Positions 19,070-29,000 of a stretch of DNA of 64,000 nucleotides are shown here, in pieces. The translations under genes and the position numbers were made by a program. Each line of letters opens with the position of its first letter. The stretch's first letter is position 1. This DNA comes from Pseudomaricurvus sp. HS19 (GTDB lineage Bacteria > Pseudomonadota > Gammaproteobacteria > Pseudomonadales > Cellvibrionaceae), in NCBI RefSeq assembly GCF_009857815.1, contig NZ_WVVW01000001.1:1-64000 (forward strand). Reading direction: 5' to 3'. The notes beneath the pieces were generated by a model, which was not told the origin of the DNA, searched no databases, and saw only the letters and a program-made list of their open reading frames with translations.

Positions 19070-19729
19070 ATGGGCTTCATTAACACTATCGTCGCCTTCT
19101 TTGTTGAGGGTGGTTTCTGGATGTATCCGATCATGATTGTCGGTGCAGTCGGTCTGGCAATCGCTGTGGAGCGGTTTATTACGTTGACCCGTATTGAACT
19201 GGCCAACAAATCTGCGTGGACGCGTATACAGGAGGTGCTCAATAAGGGTGACTTCGACGCAGCGCGCAAGATTGCCGCCAATGATAAATCCACTGTCAGC
19301 CGTCTGCTGGAGGCCGGCCTGGCGCTGCAGGGTACTGTGCGTCGCCGCGAAGATATCGAAATCGCCATGGAAGAAGAGATGATGGGTCTTATCCCGACCC
19401 TGGAGAAGCGTATCTCTTCCGTAGCACTGTTCGCCAACATCTCCACCCTGTTGGGGCTGCTGGGTACGATTCTGGGTCTGATTGCCGCGTTTAACGCCGT
19501 AGCCAATGCCAACCCTGCCGAGAAAGCTGACTTGCTCTCCGCCAGTATCTCGGTAGCGATGAACACCACGGCATTTGGTCTGATTACTGCAATCCCACTG
19601 CTGCTGACTCACTCTTTCCTGAACTCCAAGGCCGGGTCTGTTGTGGACAGCCTGGAGATGATCTCTGTTCGTACCCTGAACATCATCTCCCGTAAGGCCA
19701 AGCGCGCTGAGCTGGCTCAGGCCGCTTAA
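19070..19729 (+). CDS. exbB: MotA/TolQ/ExbB family proton channel
   Basis: A 219-residue ExbB/TolQ-type protein with three membrane segments: about residues 15-35 (WMYPIMIVGAVGLAIAVERF), 125-148 (NISTLLGLLGTILGLIAAF) and 165-190. The central cytoplasmic loop contains GLALQGTVRRREDIEIAMEE, and the second segment has the family's LLGLLGTILGLI core. GAGGGGA precedes ATG 19070 by seven bases. ExbB pentamers form the channel around an ExbD dimer and couple proton flow to movement of a periplasmic partner. Gene order exbB-exbD-exbD-tonB-like and the TPR genes upstream set it apart from ordinary iron-transport TonB or Tol-Pal loci. Confidence 0.95.
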   Translation: MGFINTIVAFFVEGGFWMYPIMIVGAVGLAIAVERFITLTRIELANKSAWTRIQEVLNKGDFDAARKIAANDKSTVSRLLEAGLALQGTVRRREDIEIAMEEEMMGLIPTLEKRISSVALFANISTLLGLLGTILGLIAAFNAVANANPAEKADLLSASISVAMNTTAFGLITAIPLLLTHSFLNSKAGSVVDSLEMISVRTLNIISRKAKRAELAQAA

Positions 19730-19753
19730 CTCTAAATCAGGTTGGGTGTAACC

Positions 19754-20257
19754 ATGAGATCCAGAAGAAGTCATCGGCGTCAGAAGGATGCGGCGGATAT
19801 CGACGTCACCACGTTCCTGAACCTGATGGTGGTGTTGATCCCGTTCCTGCTGATTACTGCGGTGTTTTCCCGCATCACCATCCAGGAACTCAACCTGCCG
19901 CAGCAGGCTGCCGGGGGCCAGGCGCCCGACAAGCCACTGATTACGATCGAGGTGATTCTGCGCAAGGACAAGCTGGAAATTGCCAACGGCGAGCGCATTA
20001 CCGACACCATCGAAAAGACGGAAGAGGACAAGCACGACTTTGCTGAGTTGTCCCAGCGTCTGTTGGCGTTGAAAGATAAGTACGGCGAAGAAAAAGACGA
20101 TGCGGTTATCCTGGTGGAGGCGGATATCGAATACGAAGACGTTATCCACATTATGGATGCGGTGAAGGTGGCGGAGGTTCCAGCACAGGATCCGACCCAG
20201 ACAGAACTGACCAGGGTGCCCCTGTTTCCTAAAATTTCACTGGGCGATGCGCCATGA
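19754..20257 (+). CDS. exbD: ExbD/TolR-like protein 1 (membrane Asp replaced by Asn)
   Basis: I start at ATG 19754 (MRSRRSHRRQKDAADID); a TTG four codons upstream is unlikely. The 167-residue protein has a basic cytoplasmic tail, one membrane segment (about residues 21-40, FLNLMVVLIPFLLITAVFS) and a periplasmic domain. In ExbD/TolR the segment reads NVTPFIDVML with an essential proton-carrying Asp; here the aligned residue is Asn23 (TTFLNLMVVL). The protein could therefore be unable to carry protons itself and may pair with the second ExbD. Its stop overlaps the next start. Confidence 0.92.
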   Translation: MRSRRSHRRQKDAADIDVTTFLNLMVVLIPFLLITAVFSRITIQELNLPQQAAGGQAPDKPLITIEVILRKDKLEIANGERITDTIEKTEEDKHDFAELSQRLLALKDKYGEEKDDAVILVEADIEYEDVIHIMDAVKVAEVPAQDPTQTELTRVPLFPKISLGDAP

Positions 20258-20751
20258 AGAACAGTCGTCGATTAAAACGAATGGAGCGGGCCCATCGCAA
20301 CAAAGCGCCGGGCCTCAACCTGACCTCATTGATGGATGTGTTTACCATCCTGGTGCTCTACCTGCTGGTTAACCAGTCTTCGGTACAGGTTGTGGAGCCA
20401 CCCAAGGAGGTGGTGCTGCCGGATTCCGTAGCGGAGGCCAAGCCACGAGAGACACTGGTTGTGATGGTCAGCGAAAACCTGATAACTATTGCCGGCGAGC
20501 CGTTGATGAGTGTTGAGGATGTGCTGGAGGCGGGTGTGGAAAAAGACACGCCGCTGAAGGATAAGCTGCAAACCATCAAGGATAGTGCGCTGGGGCTGAA
20601 CGAAGAGGCCATCGCCAAGAACAGCGAAGTCACGATTATGGCGCACCAGAAAGTGCCCTTTAATGTGCTGAAGACGCTGATGTCCGTCTGTACCAGCGTG
20701 GGGTATACCAAGATTTCCCTCGCTGTTAACCAAAAAGCTTCGCAAGGTTAG
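20254..20751 (+). CDS. exbD: ExbD/TolR-like protein 2
   Basis: A 165-residue ExbD/TolR protein. The N-terminal tail is basic (MKNSRRLKRMERAHRNKAPG). The single membrane segment reads LTSLMDVFTILVLYLLV, with the conserved Asp (Asp28) present. A periplasmic domain follows. It starts by ATGA overlap with the first ExbD gene, which favours roughly equal synthesis and a mixed ExbD1/ExbD2 assembly inside the ExbB channel. The TonB-like gene begins eight bases after its stop. Paired TolR-like proteins with one TolQ are also known from the Myxococcus AglR-AglQ-AglS motor (family knowledge). Confidence 0.94.
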   Translation: MKNSRRLKRMERAHRNKAPGLNLTSLMDVFTILVLYLLVNQSSVQVVEPPKEVVLPDSVAEAKPRETLVVMVSENLITIAGEPLMSVEDVLEAGVEKDTPLKDKLQTIKDSALGLNEEAIAKNSEVTIMAHQKVPFNVLKTLMSVCTSVGYTKISLAVNQKASQG

Positions 20752-20759
20752 TGTAGCCC

Positions 20760-22133
20760 GTGACGACTTCTTTCGATATACGACGCTTGCAGCTCGAACG
20801 GCAGATTGACGATGCCGAAGAGCGGTTGGCAAGCCTGAACCAGCAGCTCAGCGACAGAGACGGAGAGCTGAGCGGGTTGCTGGAGAGTGGGCAGCAGTTT
20901 CAGGTGCTGTCCGATATTTGCGTGTCCCTCGATAAGCTGGATGAGCTGGAAGCGGGATACCTGTTCTGGGGTAATACCACGCCGCAAGAGGCGAAGGACA
21001 AGCACCGCGCCAGGTTGCAGACGCTGGTGGGTGATTTCCAGCAGAAGACGGATACGCTCAACCAGCAAAAATCCGAACTGCAAAACCAGATCTTTGCTGA
21101 GCAGGGCGAAATTGAGCTGTTCCACGACGAATTGGATGAGCTCGCCCATCAGGAAGAGCGTGCGCTTACTGACTATATTATCGAGCGTGAAGAGGAAGAG
21201 AGAGAAGGGCGGCCAATGCTGCTGCCATGGCTCTCCTTCAAAGAGGACCGGGATCGCCTGCGCAAGTCTTTTGGCGGGGTATTGGTATTCCTGCTGCTGC
21301 TCAACCTGCTGATTCTGTTCTGGGAGATCCCTGAGATCCCGCCGGAAGAGGTAGAGATACCCGAGTACCTGGTAGAGATCGTCAAGAAGGACAAGCCCAA
21401 GCCCAAGCCGCCTGAGCCCAAGCCGAAGCCCAAGGAAGAAGAGAAGAAAGAAGAACAGAAGGTGGCCAAGGATAAGCCGAAGCCCAAACCGACTCCTACC
21501 GAGAAGGCTGAGGCTCGCAAGAAGGCCGAGACTTCCGGGGTGCTGGCCTTCAAGGACAGCTTTAATGACCTGCTCTCTGACGAAGATGACATGCGCATGG
21601 GGGCTACTGCCAACCTGCGTAACAAGGCCTCTTCGGCCAAGGGTGAGGCCAGTCGTAACCTGGTGATGTCCCAGGCCACGGCCAGCAGTGGTGGTATTAA
21701 CAACGCCAAGTTGAGTAAGGGTGTTGGCGGTGCTGCCGGTGGGCAGATGGGTACAGGTATATCGTTTGCGCGAGTGGAGAGTGCCATTGGTACCGACATG
21801 ATCGCCGACGACCGGCCGCTCAGCGACGGTGTGGGTCCATCCCGTACCGACGAAGAGATCCAGATTGTCTTCGACCGCTACAAGGCTGCTCTCTACCGCA
21901 TCTACAACCGCGAGCTGCGTAACAACCCGCTGCTCAAGGGCAAGATGGTGCTGAAGCTGACCATCGAACCGGATGGCTCGGTCTCCTTCGCCACAGTAGA
22001 GTCGACAAATATGGATTCGCCAAGCCTGTCGAGCGAAGTTATCTCCCGGGTCAAGCGTTTCAACTTTGGACCGAAAGATGGTGTGCCTCCGGTGACCATT
22101 CTCTACCCAATCGACTTCCTGCCTGCGGCGTAA
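20760..22133 (+). CDS. TonB-like protein with cytoplasmic coiled coil and AgmX/PglI C-terminal domain
   Basis: A 457-residue protein starting at GTG 20760. Residues 1-165 are a long charged coiled coil (QLERQIDDAEERLASLNQQL ...) on the cytoplasmic side. One membrane segment follows (about 175-192, GGVLVFLLLLNLLILFW), then a Pro/Lys/Glu-rich periplasmic stalk (about 205-255, KPKPKPPEPKPKPKEEE). A Gly/Ser/Ala-rich linker and a C-terminal TonB-like domain (about 360-457) end in LKGKMVLKLTIEPDGSVSF and RFNFGP. This tail resembles the AgmX/PglI C-terminal (myxo_SS_tail) family of Myxococcus gliding proteins. A conventional TonB has almost no cytoplasmic part, so the coiled coil is distinctive. It closes the operon before a strong terminator. 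Confidence 0.9.
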   Translation: MTTSFDIRRLQLERQIDDAEERLASLNQQLSDRDGELSGLLESGQQFQVLSDICVSLDKLDELEAGYLFWGNTTPQEAKDKHRARLQTLVGDFQQKTDTLNQQKSELQNQIFAEQGEIELFHDELDELAHQEERALTDYIIEREEEEREGRPMLLPWLSFKEDRDRLRKSFGGVLVFLLLLNLLILFWEIPEIPPEEVEIPEYLVEIVKKDKPKPKPPEPKPKPKEEEKKEEQKVAKDKPKPKPTPTEKAEARKKAETSGVLAFKDSFNDLLSDEDDMRMGATANLRNKASSAKGEASRNLVMSQATASSGGINNAKLSKGVGGAAGGQMGTGISFARVESAIGTDMIADDRPLSDGVGPSRTDEEIQIVFDRYKAALYRIYNRELRNNPLLKGKMVLKLTIEPDGSVSFATVESTNMDSPSLSSEVISRVKRFNFGPKDGVPPVTILYPIDFLPAA

Positions 22134-22155
22134 GCCAGGCAGGTCGTAAATCGAG

Positions 22156-22184
22156 AGCCGGGAACTTGTTCCCGGCTTTTTTTT
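22156..22184 (+). terminator. Terminator of the TPR/ExbB operon
   Basis: The 9-bp stem AGCCGGGAA / TTCCCGGCT with a CTTG loop and eight T residues, 22 bases after the TonB-like stop codon. Confidence 0.95.
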
Positions 22185-22200
22185 GATCAAGAAAACAGTC

Positions 22201-22307
22201 CCGTCATGGCGAGGAGTGTTTTCCAGATCCTAAGCCACCCATGTTTGGCACTTTATCGGCTGGCCGGGGGTTAAACATGGATCGCTTCGCTGCGCTCGCG
22301 ATGACGG
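22201..22307 (+). repeat. MITE-like element, copy A
   Basis: A 107-bp element bounded by imperfect 13-bp inverted ends (CCGTCATGGCGAG ... CTCGCGATGACGG), with internal CATGTTTGGCA and TTAAACATGGATCG. It is related to copy B (22361-22466) and to copy C (50446-50546). It has no coding capacity. Such elements could be mobilised in trans, but no transposase is in the window. Confidence 0.85.
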
Positions 22308-22360
22308 AGGGGGGCTGAAGTGGGAACGTATTCCGGCTCGGTTTAGCCAAAAAAACTATA

Positions 22361-22466
22361 CCGTCATTGCGAGGAGCGCGTTTCAGCTCCGAAGCAATCC
22401 ATGTTTGGCACAATATCGGCCAGCCGGGGGTAAACATGGATCGCCACGCTTCGCTCGCGATGACGG
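22361..22466 (+). repeat. MITE-like element, copy B
   Basis: A 106-bp copy with ends CCGTCATTGCGAG / CTCGCGATGACGG, 53 bp downstream of copy A in the same orientation. The left flanks of A and B are both A-rich (AAAACAGT, AAAACTATA). Confidence 0.85.
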
Positions 22467-23097
22467 TGGTAGGGGTTTTGGTTGGTAGCTGGGTAGGAAA
22501 CTTATTTGTGGCTCGGTTTTACACCTGCAATTCACTACAGGTGTGTGATGCAGTACCGCACCCGTCGTGCCGGCCTATGACTTCGGGGAATGAATGTCGG
22601 GTAATGTCCGAAAACAGGGGTTGGGCAATTTTTATCCGGTTAGTTTGATCTGGAACACATTTGCTCCGCAGATGCGGAGCCACTTCACAAAGTCTCTGTA
22701 ACTCTTTAACACTTCAAGAAAAATAGATCTCAGTCAGCATTCATGGCGCTAAAAATAGAATAATATTAAAGCTCCGGAGTCCCCCATTAATTGTTTGCTG
22801 AAGCTTTAAGCGGGCTGGCGAAAAAATGGGCGGCAATGATAGACCTGTGCAGGCTTCTCACACATCAAGAACAAATCCAGGTCCTGATCACAGGGGCCAA
22901 TCTGCACAACCCGGTTAAAAAACCGGCAGCGACTTTTCCGTTAAGCGAAATGCGTTGCCAGGGATACACAAGTTTCTGTTTGCCTGGCCAATGGCGGGGC
23001 AGTTGATTTAAGGAATTGGGGGTACAAGCTGCTATGACCGGCAGATTCCGATCGAATCCCGACCCTCAATGTTTCCGCGTCTGATGTTGCATTGAGA
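22467..23097. other. 630-base leader region of the giant surface-protein gene
   Basis: No gene is supported; small open frames at 22367-22648 and 22791-23006 lack start signals and family features. Two notable structures are a perfect 18-bp palindrome GCTCCGCAGATGCGGAGC (22663-22680) and a hairpin CCGGTT-AAAA-AACCGG (22911-22926). The region presumably holds the promoter and a long leader. I looked for c-di-GMP riboswitch motifs and found none. Confidence 0.55.
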
Positions 23098-26000
23098 ATG
23101 TCTGTGAATTTCAAGCAAACCAAAGTTGAACGTTCCGCTCCCCTTGCCCCCCGGAACCACTCCGGCTGGCTACGCGGCTTCGTAATCCTCCTGTTGCTGG
23201 GTATGGCTGGCGCCGCCCAAGCTGCCCAATACGATGCCTGTAGTGCGGACTGGCCGGTGGATCCCGATCGTCCGGGTGCGCGTCTGATTGATGGTGAGAA
23301 CCTGCCGTCGGACCTCACCAACTTCGGGCAGTTGGCAATGGATGCCCCTTGTACGATTCGCAACTTTACCCCGGACAATCCGTTTGAGTGGAACATAAGC
23401 TACCCGGATACGGCGGAAGGCTCGCTGATTATCTTCGATAATGTCTACTCCACCGGCAACATGTCCTGTGGTAATAACCTGGATTTCGTCGCCCTGTGGG
23501 CAGTCAACGGTACCGAGTTCGCCAACGTCGGTGCCAACTGTCAGGATTTCTTTATTCCTGTAGAGAAAATCGACAAGCAGATTCCGGCAGCGACGGCGCG
23601 GGTAGGGGTGCCTTTCACCTATACCCTGCGTATTCCGATCATGTTTGTGCCGGGCTTCAGCCAGTACTGTGTAGAGAACCCCACGGCTGAATCCTGTCAG
23701 GCCGTGGGCGATCCAAGCCAGGGCTCTCCCAACCCACTGGGCAATATCCATGTTTGGGATGACCTGACGGCTGCTGCCACAGGTGCAGAAATGACCCTGC
23801 TGGATGTGACTGTTGAGGACGCGCTGGGGAATCCGGTAGCAGTGCTGGCAGACAACAGTACAAGCAAGTTCCTGGATATCCTGTTGCCTAATACCGCTGC
23901 TAACGAGCAGCTTTTTGTGCAGGTAGAGGTTGTATTGGATGATGATCCGGCGAACGTCGCCGGTACAGTCTTTGTGAACACCGCGGAGTGGGAGTTCTCC
24001 CGCCAGATTGATACTACCGGTGACGGCAACCCCGATACCTTCTTTAACCCTCTGCCGGGTGAAGCAGGCATCGCACCGCCCATGGTGATTGTGGCTCCGA
24101 ATTTGGTGATGACAAAGTCCACTGCCACACCTTCTGTCGGGCTTGAGACTATTACCTATACGCTGGACGTGCAGAACGTTGGTGGTGGCGAAGCCTGGAA
24201 TGTAACCGTGGTAGATCAACTGCCGGAAGATACCTCTGATGGCTCCGGTTATGGCTTCTGCGGGGCAGATCCTTCGGGATCGGTTCAGGCGGAGGTGCGC
24301 GATGCGGGTGGCTCACTGGTGCGCTCGTTGACAGCGGTAACCGACTACACCCTGAACTGGAACGATTCGACCGGTAATCCGGCAACCACCTGCCAGTTGA
24401 GCCTGGAGATGACCGATGCCGGCGGTTCTCTGCAACCCAATGAACATTTGGTTATCACTTTTGACACGCAGCTGGATTACGACATCCTGACGGATCCGCT
24501 GCCGCTGCCCACTGGCGATCTGGATAATATCGCCGCAGCCACAAACTGGTACAACGCCGACAGCAGCGTTACCGGCCGTATCGAAATCACCCGTAACCTG
24601 ACCACCGGTACACCGGGAACAACCGACCATGAAGATAACGAGGTTGTTACTGTTGCGCTGTCCGGTTTCTATTTCGAGAAGACTGTAGAGAACGTCAATA
24701 CCGGTGCTTATCCTGCAGTCACCGCAGTGCCGGGAGAGCAGCTGCACTATACCATCCGTCTGTTTAACGTAGACGAAACCATCACCAGTATCGTTATCAC
24801 TGACACGCTTCCCGGCGGGCAGTTTGCAACACTCCCAACCACAGCATCCCGTTGTGAAATTGTGGGAGTAGCACCGACCGTATTGCCTGAGTGTACCTTC
24901 AGCGGTGGTTTGCTGACGGTGCAAGGTCAGGGTGGTGTGCCCTTGGAATTGCCGGTGATGCACGACCTGATTGTCGAGTTTGATGCAACCCTGGCAAGTG
25001 GTTTGCTGAACGGTGATACCGTTGTAAACCAGGCGACCTTGACAGCCAGTGGTATCAGCGTTCCGGGGCCTTATCTGAGTGATGACCCCTTTGTAAATGG
25101 TGTTGCACAGCCTGACGTTACCGGTGATGAAGACGAAACCGTCGTCACTATTGTGGTCCCCTCGGACCTGGTGAAAGAGAATCCCGCTACTACCAATGTG
25201 GTGGTCGGAGAGATTTTCGATTACACCATTACCATTCCGTCTGCATCTGTAGCCGCAACACTCTACGATGTCCGCATTTACGATACCCTGCCGGCAAACC
25301 TGGAATTTATCAGTGCTTCGGCGCAGGTAGGCGCCACAAACTATACGTTGGTGGATCTGGGCGCAGGTGCCGACAATGATCTGGAATTGGTGGAAACCAC
25401 CAACGCCCTCGATATTCCGGCTGGTGAGACTGCCGCAGTTACCCTGACCGTGCGGGTGCGCAATGACGCGACCCTGAACTACGAAGGGGCACCGGGCTTT
25501 ACCAATACCGCGTACTACACCTATGCCCGGAGCAACGGTGGCACCCAACTGACCACGTCGCCGGACACCACCGACCCAATGACAGTGGTCGAGCCGCTGT
25601 TGGCCGGTATCAAGACAGTCAGTAATGTCTCTGCGCCAGGTGCGCCTGCGGTCATTGGCAACGTCCTGGAATATGTGGTGACCTGGGAGAACAGCAGCAA
25701 TACGGTTACCGCTTTTGATGTCAACATCACCGATTTTCTGCCCGCTGAATTCTCACTGGATACCAGTTTCACCCCAACCCTGACCATCAACACGGTGCAG
25801 CCGGCGGGTTTTGTGGCGTCACCGCTGGAGCCGGGTGACGGCTCACTGATCTGGGGGCGCATTAATGGCGATGAATCGCTTGATGTACCGGCAAATGGCG
25901 AGTTGGTTTTAACTTACCGTGTGGTAGTGAACACGGCGTCGGCCTCCCCATCGGTGAACAGCGTCTATGCTGACTGGACCTCACTGGACGGTGTTGTTAC

Positions 26001-29000
26001 GGGAGAGCGCAGCGGCGCCGGCTGTCCCACCTTCAGTGACCCGGACGACTATTGTTCCGGCCCGGTCAGTGAATCGGTTACTACCCAGGACAATACCTCG
26101 TTGGCGAAGCTGGTGTTTGACGACTCCTACGCTGAAACTCCGGCCAGTACCGGTAACGCCGTGGTACGCGTGGGCGACACGGTTACCTACGACCTGGTTC
26201 TGAATCTGGAAGAGAGCACCACATCCAACGTGGTTGTCACCGATCAATTGCCACCCGGTATGGAGTACGTCAGTTACACCATCGAAACCGGTGGCACAGC
26301 GTTTGTTTATGCGCCCGAGGCCTTTAATTTGCAGGCAGGCGCGACGAACGCTGATCCGGATGTGTTGACCTGGACTTTTACGGATATCACCAACCCCGTT
26401 AACGACGGCGTCACCGATCCATTGACCATCCGTTACGTAGCCCGTGTGGTCATCGCCCCGGCAACCGTGGGCATTGATACCAGTACCCCGCAATCCCTGC
26501 AGAACAGCGCTTCGGTTACCTACACCGGGTATGATCCTGCCAATCCGGCTTTGACGGCCACCGCCACCATTGACGTGCTGCAGCCACAGATGAGCGCCAT
26601 CACCAAGGTGGATGACCTAGCCGCCTCCCGCACTGGCACCGGTACCAACGCTGACCCGTATCAGGTCAACATCGTCAGCGATGTGATGAGCTTCCGCCTT
26701 CAGTCCTGTAACGTGGGTGGGGCGCCTGCCTATGGCGTAATTCTTACCGATCTGCTGGCCTCCGAACTGGATGAAACCGATCTCACCACCACGCCACCGG
26801 TTGTCGCCATCGGGCCCTCCGGCAGCGAAGCCGCACTTGATCCTGCTGATTACACCCTGACACCCGCGCCCCGCGGCGGGACTATGCAGTTTGAGCTGCT
26901 GGACACCGCGCCCGTACCTGCCGGCGAGTGTGTCACCATCACCTACGATATCGGTTTCCATTCGGATCTGACGACACAGAGTACCTGGAGCAACCAAGCT
27001 ACCCTGACCCAATACCTGTCTCTGCCCCTTTCGGAAACCGGGCGCAGCTATACGCCAACCGATATCGCCCAGGTCTGGATGACCAACCTGGTGACGGTAG
27101 AACCCCTGGCAAAAGCACAGACAACAGGTCCCGAAGCGACCGTCGGCGAAGTGGTCAGCTACCAGATTACTGTACCCGCAACCCCGGTCAACGTAGCCCT
27201 TGATAGTGTGGTGGTGACCGATCAACTGGACGATGCCCTGCAGTATGTCAGTGCCTCTGCCGTAGACAGTGGCACCAACCCGGTGACGCTGGGCGAAACC
27301 ATCAGCGGCCAGAATGTGAGCCTGGCCATCGCCAGCATTCCGGCGGGAGAGCAGGTCACCATTACCCTGACCACGCTGGTGGCGAATAACAGCTTTGCCA
27401 CCGCCGGTCATGTGGTTGCCAACACGGCGGCTTATACCTACACCGGCATGACCGATCCGACCCAGACCCAGGCGACCGCTGCCGACACCGTCACCATCGT
27501 CGAGCCGGAGTTGGTGATTGCCAAGTCAGTCGCACCGATGACCGCGCCCAACGCAGGTGACATCCTCACCTACACCGTCACCTTTACCGCCAGTGGTGGC
27601 GTGGCGGCGGACAATTTCTCCGATGCCTTCGATCTGCAGGTGGACGACTCACTGAGCCTGGGGCTGGAGTATGTCGCCGGTTCGTCAGCGGTGGATGTGG
27701 GTAGCGTCACCGACCCTGCCATCATTGGGGATGGTGTCTCCACTGCCCAGACCCTTACCTGGAGTCTTGGCGATGGCAGTGCCGACATCGATGTGGCTGA
27801 AGGCACGGTCGTCACACTCACCTATCAGGTTCGTGTGCTGGATTCTGTGCAGGCAGGGCAGAGCCTTACCAACAGTGCGGTAGTGCAATGGACCGGTCTT
27901 GATGGGGTGAGTGCCGATGAGCGCACCGGTACCCAGTCGCCCGCAGTGAATGATTATGTGGACGGGCCTGCAACCGCTCCGCCCCTGACCACGCTGGACA
28001 ACACCACACTGACCAAAACCCGCCTGAGCGACACCTTCGGCAGCGGAGATGTCAATGTGCGTGTGGGTGATATGGTGGAGTACGAGTTGCGTATTCACCT
28101 GGACGAAGGCCAGCACACCAATCTGGTGCTGGAAGATGTCCTGCAGCAGGGCCTGCAATTCGACGGTGTAGTGAGCATCAATGGTGTCACCTCAGGCCCA
28201 TCCTACGCCGCCGCAGCACCCTTCAGTCACTCGCCGATCAACACCCCGGTTACCTCTGGCGACCCGGCTACTGGCGACAGCACGGTGACCTGGACCCTGG
28301 GTGATATCACCAACGTTGGCGACAACAATCCCGCCAATGACGAATTTGTTATTGTCTACCGCGCACAGGTGATGAATAACGATGTGCACCCGCAGGTTAA
28401 CAGCATCACCCTGGATAACAGCGCCACACTGACCTATGACACCGCCACCGTTCCTGGCAGCCAGTCAGACAGTGAAAGCATTACCCTGTTGCAGCCCAGC
28501 CTGAGTGTGACCAAGACGGCAGCGCCGGCCAATGGTGACACCCTGATCGAAGCGGGTGAGGCCATTACCTTCACCGTTGACGTCGTCAACAGTGGTACGG
28601 CACCAGCCTTCGACACCGTGGTGGACGACGTATTGCCGGTTGGGATGCGTCAGGGCGGGGTGACTACCACCAGTATGACGCTGGTCAATGCCGGCACCAG
28701 TCTGCCGTTGTTGGCACCGTCTTACGATTCAAGCACCGGTATTGCCAGCTGGAACCTGGACAGTGGCGCTGCCGATGCCTACACCATTCCCGCCGGTGAA
28801 ACCCTGCGTCTGGTATACACCGTCAACGCAGATAACAACCTTGGCCCCGGCCTGACACTGGAGAACGCGGTTACTGCGACTCTCTATTACTCCTTTGATG
28901 ACGAAGCGATTCCGGCGGGAGCCGTCGCCAGCGAGCGGGAGGAGTACGGTCCCAGTATCACTGCACGTCTGCCACTTAACTCCCTGACGCCTGGGGCGCC

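Noticed and set aside
22467-23097. c-di-GMP (GEMM) riboswitch before the giant gene
   Set aside because: I looked for the conserved CACGCACAGGGCAAACC-like core and GGGACGCAAAGCC segment and saw neither.
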